Assembly (NCBI RefSeq): GCF_025685625.1
Contig: NZ_JAGSYI010000004.1
Location: forward strand, 248,001 to 312,000
Reading direction: 5' to 3'
DNA: 64,000 nt
Source: Acidicapsa acidisoli
Lineage (GTDB): Bacteria; Acidobacteriota; Terriglobia; Terriglobales; Acidobacteriaceae
A program made the position numbers and the translations under genes. Under the pieces are notes generated by a model. The model did no database searches and was not told the origin of the DNA. It saw nothing but the letters and a program-made list of their open reading frames with translations. Shown here one piece after another: positions 9,715 through 18,763 of this stretch; the first letter of the stretch is position 1, and every line of letters begins with the position of its first letter.

Positions 9715-11313
9715 ATGGATATTCAGGAGATCAGATCGGCCAGTCATCAAAGTGTCGACGGCTGGATGGGGAAAATCGGAACGGGGAGGCTGGCTGCGAA
9801 CTTAGCCAGATATTTCTGTGCGGCAGCAGTTTTTGCTATGGCCGGGATGGTTGCCGCTGAGGCTTTGGCGCAGGAAACCGAATCCGGGGCCGTGGCGATT
9901 CATTGGGACAAGCCGATTGTCACTTCGCGCTCGACGGCAACGCTGCAGGTGGTCGTCAATCCGATGACAGAGCCGGGATCGCCGATCCATGATGGGGCGT
10001 TTCGGGCGCTAAAGGAGCTAGGTGCGGATTATGTGCGCTACGTACCGTGGCTGCCCTATCCGAGATTGGCAGTAGCGGAGCTGGAGGCGCCAACGGCGGC
10101 GAAGACTTCGTGGGACTTTGCGCGGATCGACCCGATGACCAAGGACTTTCTGGCGGCTACGGAGGGGCATCCGGTAATTCTTAACTTCAGTACAATGCCG
10201 GCGTGGCTCTTCAAGACGGAGAAACCGGTCACCTATCCTGCCGATCCGGATCAGGTGTATTGGGACTACACGCAGGGAACGGAACTGGTGGACCCGAGCG
10301 GCAAGCAGCTCGGCGACTATTATGGACGGCTATTCAGTTGGTACACGAAGGGCGGATTTACAGACGAGAACGGAGTCAGGCACGACTCAGGCTACCACTT
10401 CAAGATTCCTGTCTGGGAAGTGCTCAATGAGCCGGAGTTTGAGCATAAGACGACTCCTCAGCAATATACGGAGCGGTATGACGCAATTGTCGAAGGCATC
10501 CGCAAGATAAGTCCTGAGACGAAGTTTATGGGGATGGCGCTGGCGATGCCCAGCCTTACGCCGCAGTACTTCGAGTATTTTCTGAATCCGAAGAACCATA
10601 AGCAAGGTATTCCGATCGACTATATTTCATATCACTTTTATGCGAGCCCTTCGGCGGACCAGACAATTGACGACTGGCAGTACACGTTCTTCGATCAGGC
10701 GGATGGGTTTTTGCATACCGTGCGGTTTGCGGAGGCGATTCGCAAGCGGCTTTCGCCAAATACGAAGGTTGATCTGGATGAACTGGGAGTGATATTGGCG
10801 GATGGGATCGGTAACATAGATCCAAAGCATCCAGCGAAGCCTTACCCGGCCACTTACTGGAATCTTGCCGGGGCGATGTATGCGTATCTCTACATCGAGT
10901 TGGCTAAATTGCAGATCGATCTCGTGGGTGAATCGCAGTTGGTGGGTTATCCGACGCAGTTTCCAAGCGTGACGATGATCGACTGGACGAATGGCAAGCC
11001 GAATGCTCGGTTTGAGGTGCTTAGGCTGATCAAGGATAACTTTGGCCCTGGGGACAAACTTGTGGAAACTGCGCTTCCCGAAGGACGTGGATCGGACGTG
11101 GCGGCACAGGCTTTTCAGACTGCGCGCGGGAAGCGGCTGTTGCTGGTGAACAGGCGCGAAAAGTCTGTTGAGCTGGCGCTGCCTGCGGAAGCGGAGCACG
11201 CGACAGCGAAGGTAGTCGATGAGCAGAGCGGCGAAGAGCCTGCGCGGGCGGTTACGATGGATGGCGGCAAGATTGTGCTCAATCCATTTGCGGTGATGGT
11301 GGTGAGCTGGTGA
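9715..11313 (+). CDS. GH39-like clan GH-A glycoside hydrolase, exported
   Basis: A 532-residue protein with an N-terminal membrane segment or signal peptide (RYFCAAAVFAMAGMVAAEALA, about residues 30-50), then a TIM-barrel glycosidase domain. The acid/base motif WEVLNEPE places Glu239 in an NEP triplet and the strand motif VDLDELGV offers Glu356 as nucleophile; this spacing fits clan GH-A, and the overall look is closest to GH39. The exact linkage cleaved is not clear; a rhamnose- or uronate-linked substrate is inferred from the neighbours. The start at 9715 has GGAG 11 bases upstream; an in-frame ATG at 9670 has no site. The stop overlaps the next start by four bases (GTGA), so it is co-translated with rhaM. 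The long leader before the hydrophobic segment is unusual. Confidence 0.75.
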   Translation: MDIQEIRSASHQSVDGWMGKIGTGRLAANLARYFCAAAVFAMAGMVAAEALAQETESGAVAIHWDKPIVTSRSTATLQVVVNPMTEPGSPIHDGAFRALKELGADYVRYVPWLPYPRLAVAELEAPTAAKTSWDFARIDPMTKDFLAATEGHPVILNFSTMPAWLFKTEKPVTYPADPDQVYWDYTQGTELVDPSGKQLGDYYGRLFSWYTKGGFTDENGVRHDSGYHFKIPVWEVLNEPEFEHKTTPQQYTERYDAIVEGIRKISPETKFMGMALAMPSLTPQYFEYFLNPKNHKQGIPIDYISYHFYASPSADQTIDDWQYTFFDQADGFLHTVRFAEAIRKRLSPNTKVDLDELGVILADGIGNIDPKHPAKPYPATYWNLAGAMYAYLYIELAKLQIDLVGESQLVGYPTQFPSVTMIDWTNGKPNARFEVLRLIKDNFGPGDKLVETALPEGRGSDVAAQAFQTARGKRLLLVNRREKSVELALPAEAEHATAKVVDEQSGEEPARAVTMDGGKIVLNPFAVMVVSW

Positions 11314-11645
11314 GTGCTCGCGAGGCAAAACAGAGGGTGGCGTTTCTGCTGCGGCTGCGTCCGGGGATGGGCGAGGCGTATGACCGGTCTCATGAGCATG
11401 TTTGGCCGGAGATGCTGGATTTGCTGAAGCGGTCAGGGGTTTCGGAGTACTCGATTTTTCGGCGCGATGAGATGCTGGTGCTGGTGATGTGCGTCGAGGA
11501 CTTCGACACTGTATGGGATCGCATTGAGGCTGACCCGATCAATACGCGCTGGCAGCAGGCGATGGCTCCGTATTTTGAGCCTATCGGTGACTTGCGGCCG
11601 GGCGAGCGCTTTCCGATGCTGCGAGAAGTATTCTATCTGCCGTAA
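11310..11645 (+). CDS. rhaM: L-rhamnose mutarotase
   Basis: Interconverts the alpha and beta anomers of L-rhamnose so that the isomerase receives the form it uses. 111 residues, the usual length of this dimeric alpha/beta-barrel family. Recognised from RVAFLLRLRPGMGEAYDRSH with the following HVWPEML, the RDEMLVLVMCVEDF strand and the closing REVFYLP; the His in the first segment is the family catalytic residue. It starts with GTG overlapping the previous stop (GTGA), and its TAA overlaps an ATG of the next frame (TAATG), which points to tight translational coupling. Confidence 0.93.
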   Translation: MSAREAKQRVAFLLRLRPGMGEAYDRSHEHVWPEMLDLLKRSGVSEYSIFRRDEMLVLVMCVEDFDTVWDRIEADPINTRWQQAMAPYFEPIGDLRPGERFPMLREVFYLP

Positions 11646-11680
11646 TGCGGCGAGTTAGCGGCGGCTGTGGAGACATGGGC

Positions 11681-13108
11681 ATGAGTGGTCGATCTTTGCG
11701 TGTGGGGCTTTGTGGCATTGGGCTCGATGCGTATTGGCCGCAGTTTGATGGATTGAAGATGCGGCTCGAAGGCTATCTGGGGCGCGTCTCGGGGATGATT
11801 GCTGGCACTGGCGTGGAGGTTGTTTCGCTGGGGCTGGTGGATGATCTGGCGAGCTCTCGCGAGGCTGGGAGACGATGCCGGCGCGAGGAAGTCGATCTTC
11901 TCTTTCTTTATGTGACGACTTATGCGGTTTCTAGTACTGTGCTGCCTTTGGTGCAGCGCGCGGGTGTGCCGGTGATTGTGCTGAATCTACAGCCGGATGC
12001 GGCGATCGATTATGAGGCTTTCGCCAGGCTGCCTGATCGCACGGCTATGACTGGCCAATGGCTTGAGTATTGCACGGCTTGCCCGGTGCCGGAGATCGCA
12101 AATCTCTTTGCGCGGGCTGGAATTCCCTTTCACCAGGTCACTGGCTATCTTGGTGAGCGGCATGTTGAGGATGAGATTGCCAGTTGGATCGCGGCGGCGA
12201 AGGTGGTTGCTGCTTTGCGTGAGTCGACGATTGGGCTGATGGGCCATTACTACAGCGGGATGCTGGATATTTATACCGATTTGACGCGGGTTTCGGCTGT
12301 CTTTGGCGTGCATATTGCCATGCTGGAAGTAGATGAGTTGAGTGCGCTGCGTGCGGAGGTAGATGAGGTTGTGCTGAATGATCGCGTGGCTGAATTCTAT
12401 TTGCATTTTGATGTGCAGCCGGATTGTTCACAGAATGAGCTAGTGCGGGCCGCGCGGACCTCTGTTGCGCTGGATCGGTTTGCGGCGGCGCATGATTTGC
12501 AGGCGATGGCTTACTACTATCAGGGCTCGGGTAATGCGGCGAATGAAGATACGATGAGCTCGATTATTCTGGGGACTTCGCTGCTGACTACGCGGCATAT
12601 TCCGGTGGCGGGCGAGTATGAAGTGAAGAACGTGATCGCGATGAAGATCATGGATGTGTTGGGTGCAGATGGTTCATTTACGGAGTTCTATGCTGTCGAT
12701 TTTGCTGCTGACCAGGTGCTGATGGGGCATGATGGGCCGGGGCATACGGGGATTGCGCAGGGGAAGACTAAGGTTCGTCCGTTGGGGGTGTATCACGGCA
12801 AGGTTGGGCGGGGATTATCGGTGGAGATGTCAGTGCAGCATGGGCCGGTGACGCTGCTTTCCGTCGTTGAGGATTCATCGCATGAATTTAAGTTAGTGGT
12901 GGCTGAGGGACGCAGTGTTTCCGGGCCGATTCTGGAGATTGGTAATACGAATAGTCGCTATAGCTTTCCGATTGGGGCGCGAGGATTTGTGGAGGCTTGG
13001 AATGCGCAGGGACCGGCGCATCATTGCGCGATTGGGGTTGGGCATCGAGCTGAGGATTTGAAGAAGGTTGCGCATCTGCTGGGGATTCCTTGTATGGTGG
13101 TTTCTTGA
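11681..13108 (+). CDS. L-fucose/L-arabinose isomerase-like protein
   Basis: A 475-residue protein of the FucI/AraA fold. The N-terminal half has a Rossmann-like start (LRVGLCGIGLDAYW), the middle has MGHYYSGMLDIYTDLTRV and the C-terminal half has catalytic-domain features (GEYEVKNVIAMKIM, HDGPGHTGIAQG). This resembles uncharacterised sugar isomerases rather than classical AraA or FucI. The pathway already has RhaI, so this protein may act on a second deoxy-sugar or pentose released from the same polymer. I prefer the ATG at 11681, with GGAG eight bases upstream; the ATG at 11645 overlaps the rhaM stop (TAATG) and is the alternative. It is the third gene of the GH39-rhaM operon. Confidence 0.75.
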   Translation: MSGRSLRVGLCGIGLDAYWPQFDGLKMRLEGYLGRVSGMIAGTGVEVVSLGLVDDLASSREAGRRCRREEVDLLFLYVTTYAVSSTVLPLVQRAGVPVIVLNLQPDAAIDYEAFARLPDRTAMTGQWLEYCTACPVPEIANLFARAGIPFHQVTGYLGERHVEDEIASWIAAAKVVAALRESTIGLMGHYYSGMLDIYTDLTRVSAVFGVHIAMLEVDELSALRAEVDEVVLNDRVAEFYLHFDVQPDCSQNELVRAARTSVALDRFAAAHDLQAMAYYYQGSGNAANEDTMSSIILGTSLLTTRHIPVAGEYEVKNVIAMKIMDVLGADGSFTEFYAVDFAADQVLMGHDGPGHTGIAQGKTKVRPLGVYHGKVGRGLSVEMSVQHGPVTLLSVVEDSSHEFKLVVAEGRSVSGPILEIGNTNSRYSFPIGARGFVEAWNAQGPAHHCAIGVGHRAEDLKKVAHLLGIPCMVVS

Positions 13109-13218
13109 AGTCCGTATCTTCGCCTTTGTGAAAGACAGGCCCGAGAGCTGCCTGCAAATCCGTCGTTTACGGGGTATTCATCGTATGCACAACAAAGGCA
13201 TGCACGCAAGATAAACTG

Positions 13219-13815
13219 ATGAGAATGACTTCCATCCAGACTGTCCGCATCAAGAATCAGGCTGCCGCTTTCTGGAAGCTGATTTTGTCGTTTCGTAAAC
13301 GTGATTGGAAATTGAACGACTATCCAATTATGGTGCGCGAACACAAGTTTGACCCCCATTTCAGTAGTTCGCGATTTACGCAGCATCGACACATCGCTTC
13401 CATAATCAACTGGACAGTTTCCGGAGGCGGTGAAACGGTTGAAGAAGCCTTACAAGACTTGCAAATCAATTTTCAAGCAATCAAGGTCAGACGGGAACGG
13501 GAGGGTAAGCCCCCTGTTCGTCCAGGGATTCGTGGGCCGATAGAATTCGCATCTCAAGAACTGATCGCCGTAAATCAACAACTAAGTGAAGACTTCGTCC
13601 GAAGAGTTCTGAATCTCGATTGGGCGTGGATTTCAGACGAGACTGACCTATGGGATTTCCATACTGACGAAACCAACGAACTCCTTTATAGCAAGATCGT
13701 GGAGGTCTACGGCGTTGATGTGTCAGACATTGAGTCGGCGCGTTTGTCGGAAATACTGAACAGAATTGCGACGACGAGAGGCAGATCCTTCATTTCGACA
13801 GGACAACGAAGTTAG
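13219..13815 (+). CDS. Hypothetical protein, 198 residues
   Basis: I do not recognise this protein. It has no signal peptide or membrane segment. Residues 55-95 (HRHIASIINWTVSGGGETVE, then EALQDLQINF) faintly resemble the short beta-beta-alpha unit of HicB-like proteins, and the C-terminal half is acidic and helical (DETDLWDFHTDETNELLY). Its base composition is visibly more AT-rich than the flanking rhamnose genes and it has no clear ribosome binding site, which suggests a later insertion. Its stop overlaps the rhaT stop by three bases on the opposite strand. A link to rhamnose use is not supported. Confidence 0.6.
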   Translation: MRMTSIQTVRIKNQAAAFWKLILSFRKRDWKLNDYPIMVREHKFDPHFSSSRFTQHRHIASIINWTVSGGGETVEEALQDLQINFQAIKVRREREGKPPVRPGIRGPIEFASQELIAVNQQLSEDFVRRVLNLDWAWISDETDLWDFHTDETNELLYSKIVEVYGVDVSDIESARLSEILNRIATTRGRSFISTGQRS

Positions 13816-14948
13816 CGGGTGCTTAGGAGGTTACCGTAGCCTACGATGGCTGTCGAGGAGATCAGCACCAACAAAGTCAGGAATACAAGGATTTTGGTTC
13901 TGCGGCCTACGCCGCGCCACTCGTGCAGGGCGATTCCCCAGAGGGTGCTGAAGATGATGATGCTGGCCATATGGAGGGTCCAACTGGAGAAGCCGTATTT
14001 CTTGCCCATCTGGGTTTCGCCCATGGAGTAGAAGAAGAATTGCAGGTACCAGGTGAATCCGGCGATTGCCGAGAGGATGTAATTTCGCTTCATGGAAGCG
14101 TCCGGTTCGCGCCCTGCGGGAATCTGCGTGTATTCGGCGAACGACTTGTTGCGCGTGCTCAGAATCAGGCACCAGACGCAGTTGGTGACGAATCCGCCGC
14201 TCAGGACTACGATCAGCACGGGAAATCCCTGGTACATGACGGAGGTTCCGTGGGCGAGCGCCAGCGCTTTGATCGGATCGCCTGTGGCCAGACCGAAGGC
14301 AAAACAGGCGCTCATAATGCCGCAGAACGTCGCTACGGCCAGCCCCAGCCGCAGGTTGAACTCCGGGATGTCGGCCTTCTGCTGTTCGACGGAAAGCTCC
14401 CTTTCCTTGGAGACTCCAGCAGCCCCGGCAACCACGATTCCAAGCACGCAGACCGCGACTCCTATAACGATGACTACGCCCGATTTCTGCGAAAGCAGGC
14501 CGTGTCCGTTCGCCAGGAATGCCGACCAACATGCGCCGAGTTTGCCGCCAAAGCCTTCCCGTTGCGAAAAAGCAACCGGAAGGCCAGCAAACAGCGGCGG
14601 TACGAGTGTTCCGAAGACAGCCGTATAGCCGAGTGCGACGGCCATTCCAAGGGACAGGCCGAGATAGCGCATGGTGAGGCCAAAGGTCAGCCCGCCGAAT
14701 CCCCATAACAGTCCGAAAAGGAAGCACCAACCGATCACATCAGAAGGAGTCTGGTGCAGAACTGTTAGCAGATCCCGGCTGAAGAGCGCGGCCATCACCC
14801 AGGGAGCGACGATCCAACTGACGACTCCGCCGACGAGCCAGTAGGTTTCCCAGGACCAGCCTTTGACCTTGCGGTAGGGCACATAAAAACTGGCTGAGGC
14901 GAGACCGCCGAGCCAGTGCAGAAAAACCCCCAGGATCGGATTGGGCAT
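13812..14948 (-). CDS. rhaT: L-rhamnose-proton symporter
   Basis: Inner-membrane permease that brings L-rhamnose into the cytoplasm with protons. 378 residues with about ten hydrophobic helices, matching RhaT-family length. Typical segments include the start NPILGVFLHWLGGLASASFY, GLLWGFGGLTFGLTMRYLG, LGLSLGMAVALGYTAVFGTL and the C-terminal GFTWYLQFFFYSMGETQMG. The start is ATG 14948; an in-frame TTG directly before it is not needed. AGGAG lies 13 bases upstream. It is transcribed towards 13812 and is divergent from the regulator gene, with a perfect dyad (14997-15013) between them. Confidence 0.95.
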   Translation of the reverse strand: MPNPILGVFLHWLGGLASASFYVPYRKVKGWSWETYWLVGGVVSWIVAPWVMAALFSRDLLTVLHQTPSDVIGWCFLFGLLWGFGGLTFGLTMRYLGLSLGMAVALGYTAVFGTLVPPLFAGLPVAFSQREGFGGKLGACWSAFLANGHGLLSQKSGVVIVIGVAVCVLGIVVAGAAGVSKERELSVEQQKADIPEFNLRLGLAVATFCGIMSACFAFGLATGDPIKALALAHGTSVMYQGFPVLIVVLSGGFVTNCVWCLILSTRNKSFAEYTQIPAGREPDASMKRNYILSAIAGFTWYLQFFFYSMGETQMGKKYGFSSWTLHMASIIIFSTLWGIALHEWRGVGRRTKILVFLTLLVLISSTAIVGYGNLLSTR

Positions 14949-14996
14949 CAAGAGCGGCTATCTCCTGCTTCCAAGAAAAACTTTGTGCTTAATGAA

Positions 14997-15013
14997 ATAC
15001 GTGCGAATCGTAT
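14997..15013. promoter_or_regulatory. Palindrome between rhaT and the regulator gene
   Basis: ATACG-TGCGAAT-CGTAT is a perfect 5-bp dyad with a 7-bp spacer, 49 bp before the rhaT start. It is preceded by GAAATAC, the core seen in the sites before the GH39-like gene and rhaEW, so it may be another operator of the same regulator. Confidence 0.4.
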
Positions 15014-15223
15014 GGGAGGTTGCGGAAGGTTGTCAATCTGTTCGCCGGGTTGATTGAGGAGGCGGCGTTGGTTTCCGGATTTCGCAATTGAAAAATAATG
15101 GCAAAAAGTTTCAAACACGAACTTGGCTTTTTCTGCGAAGATAGCGGGTAGGTTTTCTTAAGTGAATGACGGTTCGGTGGTTACGATCGTTCAACCGGCA
15201 CAGTTTAACCAAGGAGTCTCAAG

Positions 15224-16327
15224 TTGGCTCGCGGAAAGATTAAACGGCTGTACCTGATTCCGATTCTGTCGAAGGCGCTCGATGTATTGGAGATGCTGGA
15301 GCAGCAGAACTCTTCGATGACGCTGGAAGATGTTTACCAGCGGACACAGATCTCCAAAACGAGCGTTTACCGCATTCTTAAGACGCTGGTGCATCGCGGC
15401 TATGTGGCCCACGGCGAGAGCGGCGAATACCGGCTGGTTTCGCGGCCCAAGCGGTTACGGTTTGGGCTGGCGGTGCAGAGTGCAGAACTGCCGTTTTCGC
15501 AGCAGGTGGCGGCGTCGGTGACGGCGGCGGCGGCGAGTTCCGGTGTGGAGTTGCTGATTCTGGACAATCACTTTGACGCTGAGACGGCGATCCGCAATGC
15601 GGAGGAGTTTGTCAGCAAGCGCGTGGACGTGGTGCTGGAGTTCCAGGCAGAGGAGCATGTTGCGCCGCATGTGGCGTATATCTTCAAGAATGCCGGGGTG
15701 CCGCTGATCGCGATCGACGTGCCGCATCCGAACGCAACCTATTTTGGGGTGGATAACTTCGAGGTGGGCTACGAGGCGGGGATTCTGCTGGCGCAACATG
15801 CTCATCGCAAGTGGAAGGGCAAGGCGGATTGGGTTCTGGGGATTGGGCTGGCCGAGGCGGGGAGCTTTGTGCAGAGCCGGATTACGGGGGCGTTTGAAGG
15901 GATTCGGACGCGGCTCGACACGATTCCCGCAGAGCGTTTTCTGCGACTTGAGGGGCGCGGGATGCGGCAGCCCAGCAATTTGGCGATTGCCGAGTTTCTC
16001 GGGAATCACCGGCGCGGCGAGCGCTTCCTGGTGGCTACGGCGACGGATTCTAGCGCACTCGGAGTACTGGATGCCGCGCGCGCTGTGGGGCGGGAACAGG
16101 ATTTCGCGATTGCCGGACAGGATTGCATTCCTGAGGTGATCGAGGAGATGCGAACGGGCAAGAGTGCGATTATCGGCTCGGTTTCGCATGAGGCACAGAC
16201 GTATGGGCCGCGGTTGATTCAGCTTGGGATAACGCTGGTGCGAGGCAACTCGGTGCCGCCTTACAACTATGTGAAGCACCGGGTGGTGACGCCGGAGGAT
16301 CTGAAGACGGACGGCGAGGGGGAGTAG
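15224..16327 (+). CDS. Transcriptional regulator: IclR-type HTH fused to LacI-type sugar-binding domain
   Basis: Probable controller of the surrounding rhamnose genes. It starts at TTG 15224, eight bases after AAGGAG, and is 367 residues long. Residues 10-75 read like an IclR winged helix-turn-helix (ILSKALDVLEMLEQQ, TQISKTSVYRILKTLVHRGY). From about residue 95 the protein is a periplasmic-binding-protein fold as in LacI/RbsB (SGVELLILDNHFDAETAIRN, FAIAGQDCIPEVIEEM, PYNYVKHRVVTPEDL). The usual IclR effector domain is absent. Such a fold binds free sugars, so rhamnose or rhamnulose is the likely effector. It lies between rhaT and rhaEW, with candidate operators on both sides. Sensing and target are inference; domain calls are from visible motifs. 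Confidence 0.85.
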   Translation: MARGKIKRLYLIPILSKALDVLEMLEQQNSSMTLEDVYQRTQISKTSVYRILKTLVHRGYVAHGESGEYRLVSRPKRLRFGLAVQSAELPFSQQVAASVTAAAASSGVELLILDNHFDAETAIRNAEEFVSKRVDVVLEFQAEEHVAPHVAYIFKNAGVPLIAIDVPHPNATYFGVDNFEVGYEAGILLAQHAHRKWKGKADWVLGIGLAEAGSFVQSRITGAFEGIRTRLDTIPAERFLRLEGRGMRQPSNLAIAEFLGNHRRGERFLVATATDSSALGVLDAARAVGREQDFAIAGQDCIPEVIEEMRTGKSAIIGSVSHEAQTYGPRLIQLGITLVRGNSVPPYNYVKHRVVTPEDLKTDGEGE

Positions 16328-16395
16328 CTGGCTGCGGATTTTGGCCGGGTTTTGGGGAAACCGGGCAGCTTCCGGTAGCCATTTTACAGTCCGAA

Positions 16396-16430
16396 TAATT
16401 CGAATAAGAAATACTTCCCCTATTGTTTTT
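16396..16430. promoter_or_regulatory. Candidate operator before rhaEW (site C)
   Basis: TAATTC-GAATAA-GAAATA at 16396-16413 has the same arm layout as the dyad at 9560-9577 (5 of 6 arm positions pair). It continues as CTTCCCCTATTG. The CGAATAA unit is repeated just before. It lies about 90 bp before rhaEW. Confidence 0.5.
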
Positions 16431-16516
16431 TGCGTGCTATCTTGGTTGGGTTCCTTCCTGCTGTCCGGGAGGGTTCCCTTGATTTTCCGCTATAACCAGC
16501 CAAAAGGAAGTTTGTC

Positions 16517-18763
16517 ATGACTACTGCCACGCCTCCCTCGACGACCCCTTCTTCGACCCTCAAGTATCTGGAAGACCGCTGGGATGAAAAGATTGCCAGC
16601 ACTCTGGACGAACCGGAACTGCTTCGTTATCGCTCGAATCTGCTGGGTTCAGACCTGCGGATCACCAATTTTGCGGGCGGGAACACCAGCTCGAAGCTGA
16701 CAGAGATCGATCCACTCACCGGCCAGCCGGTCGAAGTGCTGTGGGTGAAAGGCAGCGGGGGCGACCTGGGAAGCATCAAGCGGGCAGGGTTTGCGACGGT
16801 CTATATGGACAAGCTGCTGGCTCTGGAGAACAGCTATCGCGGCGTCGAGTTTGAGGATGAGATTGTCGCGCTGTACCCGCTGGCGGCCTTTCGTGCGAAC
16901 CCGGTAGCTGCGTCAATCGATACGCCACTGCATGGATTTCTGCCCTTCAAGCATGTGGACCATCTGCATCCGGATTGGGGGATTGCGCTGGCTGCATCGG
17001 CGAATGGTCTGGAAAAGATGGAGGAGTTCAATCGCGAATTCAGCCATAAGCTGATCTGGGTGCCGTGGCAGCGGCCGGGGTTTGAGCTGGCAATGATGTT
17101 GAAGCGTGCAGTAGCGGAGAATCCGGGCTGCGATGGGATTGTGCTGGGCGGACACGGACTGTTCACGTGGGGGGAAACGCAGCGCGAGTCCTACCTGAGC
17201 ACGATCACGATTATTGACCAGCTCGGGCAGTTCATCTATCGACATGGGCTCAAGGTTGGCGCAGAGATGTTTGGCGGGCAGGTGCAACCGGTGCGCGAAG
17301 ACCGGCGGCAGATTGCGACTGCGATCTTGCCGTATCTGCGCGGCCGGTTGGGTGTGCAGTGGCGTTCGATTGCGAGCTTTTCGGATGCGGAAGATGTGCT
17401 GGGGTTTGTGAACTCGGCGAAGGCGAAGGAGCTGGCGTTTCTGGGTACGAGCTGCCCGGATCACTTTATCCGAACGAAGATCCGGCCGATGTTTGTGCCG
17501 TGGAATGCTGAGGTTGGCGATATCGCGGCTTTGAAGCATCAGATTGTGGAATCGCTCAAGGTTTACCGCGAGGATTACAAGGCGTACTACCACGCGAACG
17601 CCACGCCTGACTCCCCTTCCCTGCGCGATCCTAGTCCGAGCGTGGTGCTGATTCCGGGGCTGGGCATGTTCAGCTTTGGAAAGAACAAAACGGAAGCGCG
17701 GATTGTCGGCGAGTTTTACACCAACGCCATTCATGTGATGGAGGGCGCGGGCGCGCTGGGGTTTGGCGAGCCGGAGATTCGCTCGGGTGATCCGATTCCT
17801 CAGGCTGGTCCTGCGGCTGCTGCTTCGGAATTCTCGCTCTGTTCGAACTATGTGGCGCTGCCGTTGTCGGAGGCGTTTCGGATTGAGTACTGGGTGTTGG
17901 AAGAGGCCAAGATTCGACGCCAGCCGCCGGAGAAAGAGCTGAGCCGCAAGGTAGTGCTCGTGGTTGGCGGTGGTAGCGGGATTGGGCGCGAAGTGGCGCG
18001 GCTGGCAGCCGAGCGCGGCGCGCATGTAGTCGTCGCAGACCGCGATACGGCTGGCGCGGAGCGCGTGACGGGCGAGTTGAAGAAGATTGCGCCGGCGGAG
18101 TTCAGCGCTTGGACGCCGGTGGATATTCGTGATCGGGAGACGATCCGCAAATCGCTCGATATTGCGGTGGAACACTTTGGCGGCGTAGACATCGTGATCA
18201 ATACAGCGGCGCTTTTTCCCTCTTCGCCGGACGGGACAGTCTCCGATGTGATGTGGAACACTACGCTGGACATCAATGTGACTGCCAACTATCTTCTGGC
18301 CGACGAAGCGGCGAAGCTCTTCAAGGAGCAGGATCTGGATGTTTCGGTGGTGCTGACCAGTTCGGCGAATGCGGTGGTCTCGAAGCGCGGCAGCGAGGCT
18401 TACGACGTGAGCAAGGCGGCGTTGAGTCATCTGGTGCGCGAGCTTGCGATTGGGCTTGCGCCGAAGGTACGCGTAAACGGAATCAGCCCGGCGACGGTGG
18501 TAAAGGGCTCGACGATGTTTCCGCGCGACCGGGTGCGGGCTTCGCTTGTGAGGTACAACATTCCCTTTGAGGAGTCGTTGTCGGATGATGCGTTGCGCGC
18601 GCTGCTGGCTGGCTTCTATGCCAAGCGGACGCTGACGCATCAGCCGATCGATCCGGTCGATTGTGCGGAGGCTATTCTCTTTCTGGCGGGTGACAAATCG
18701 CGATGCACTTCGGGGCACCTGATCCCTGTGGACGGCGGATTGCCTGAGGCTTTTCTCCGGTGA
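16517..18763 (+). CDS. rhaEW: Bifunctional rhamnulose-1-phosphate aldolase / L-lactaldehyde dehydrogenase (RhaEW)
   Basis: Splits L-rhamnulose 1-phosphate into dihydroxyacetone phosphate and L-lactaldehyde and then oxidises or reduces the aldehyde. 748 residues. Residues 1 to about 460 form a class II aldolase domain with GGNTSSK, the histidine-rich zinc-site segments LHGFLPFKHVDHLHP (about 138-153) and GGHGLFTWG. Residues 478-748 form a short-chain dehydrogenase with the NAD-binding VVGGGSGIGRE and the catalytic YxxxK (Tyr629, Lys633). This fusion is the known RhaEW type found where separate rhaD and lactaldehyde enzymes are lacking. A good AAGGAA site precedes the ATG, and the stop overlaps the rhaB start (GTGA), so the two are co-translated. 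Confidence 0.95.
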   Translation: MTTATPPSTTPSSTLKYLEDRWDEKIASTLDEPELLRYRSNLLGSDLRITNFAGGNTSSKLTEIDPLTGQPVEVLWVKGSGGDLGSIKRAGFATVYMDKLLALENSYRGVEFEDEIVALYPLAAFRANPVAASIDTPLHGFLPFKHVDHLHPDWGIALAASANGLEKMEEFNREFSHKLIWVPWQRPGFELAMMLKRAVAENPGCDGIVLGGHGLFTWGETQRESYLSTITIIDQLGQFIYRHGLKVGAEMFGGQVQPVREDRRQIATAILPYLRGRLGVQWRSIASFSDAEDVLGFVNSAKAKELAFLGTSCPDHFIRTKIRPMFVPWNAEVGDIAALKHQIVESLKVYREDYKAYYHANATPDSPSLRDPSPSVVLIPGLGMFSFGKNKTEARIVGEFYTNAIHVMEGAGALGFGEPEIRSGDPIPQAGPAAAASEFSLCSNYVALPLSEAFRIEYWVLEEAKIRRQPPEKELSRKVVLVVGGGSGIGREVARLAAERGAHVVVADRDTAGAERVTGELKKIAPAEFSAWTPVDIRDRETIRKSLDIAVEHFGGVDIVINTAALFPSSPDGTVSDVMWNTTLDINVTANYLLADEAAKLFKEQDLDVSVVLTSSANAVVSKRGSEAYDVSKAALSHLVRELAIGLAPKVRVNGISPATVVKGSTMFPRDRVRASLVRYNIPFEESLSDDALRALLAGFYAKRTLTHQPIDPVDCAEAILFLAGDKSRCTSGHLIPVDGGLPEAFLR

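Noticed and set aside
15224-16327. Ordinary LacI-family repressor
   Set aside because: The N-terminus lacks the LacI HTH pattern and reads as an IclR-type winged helix instead.
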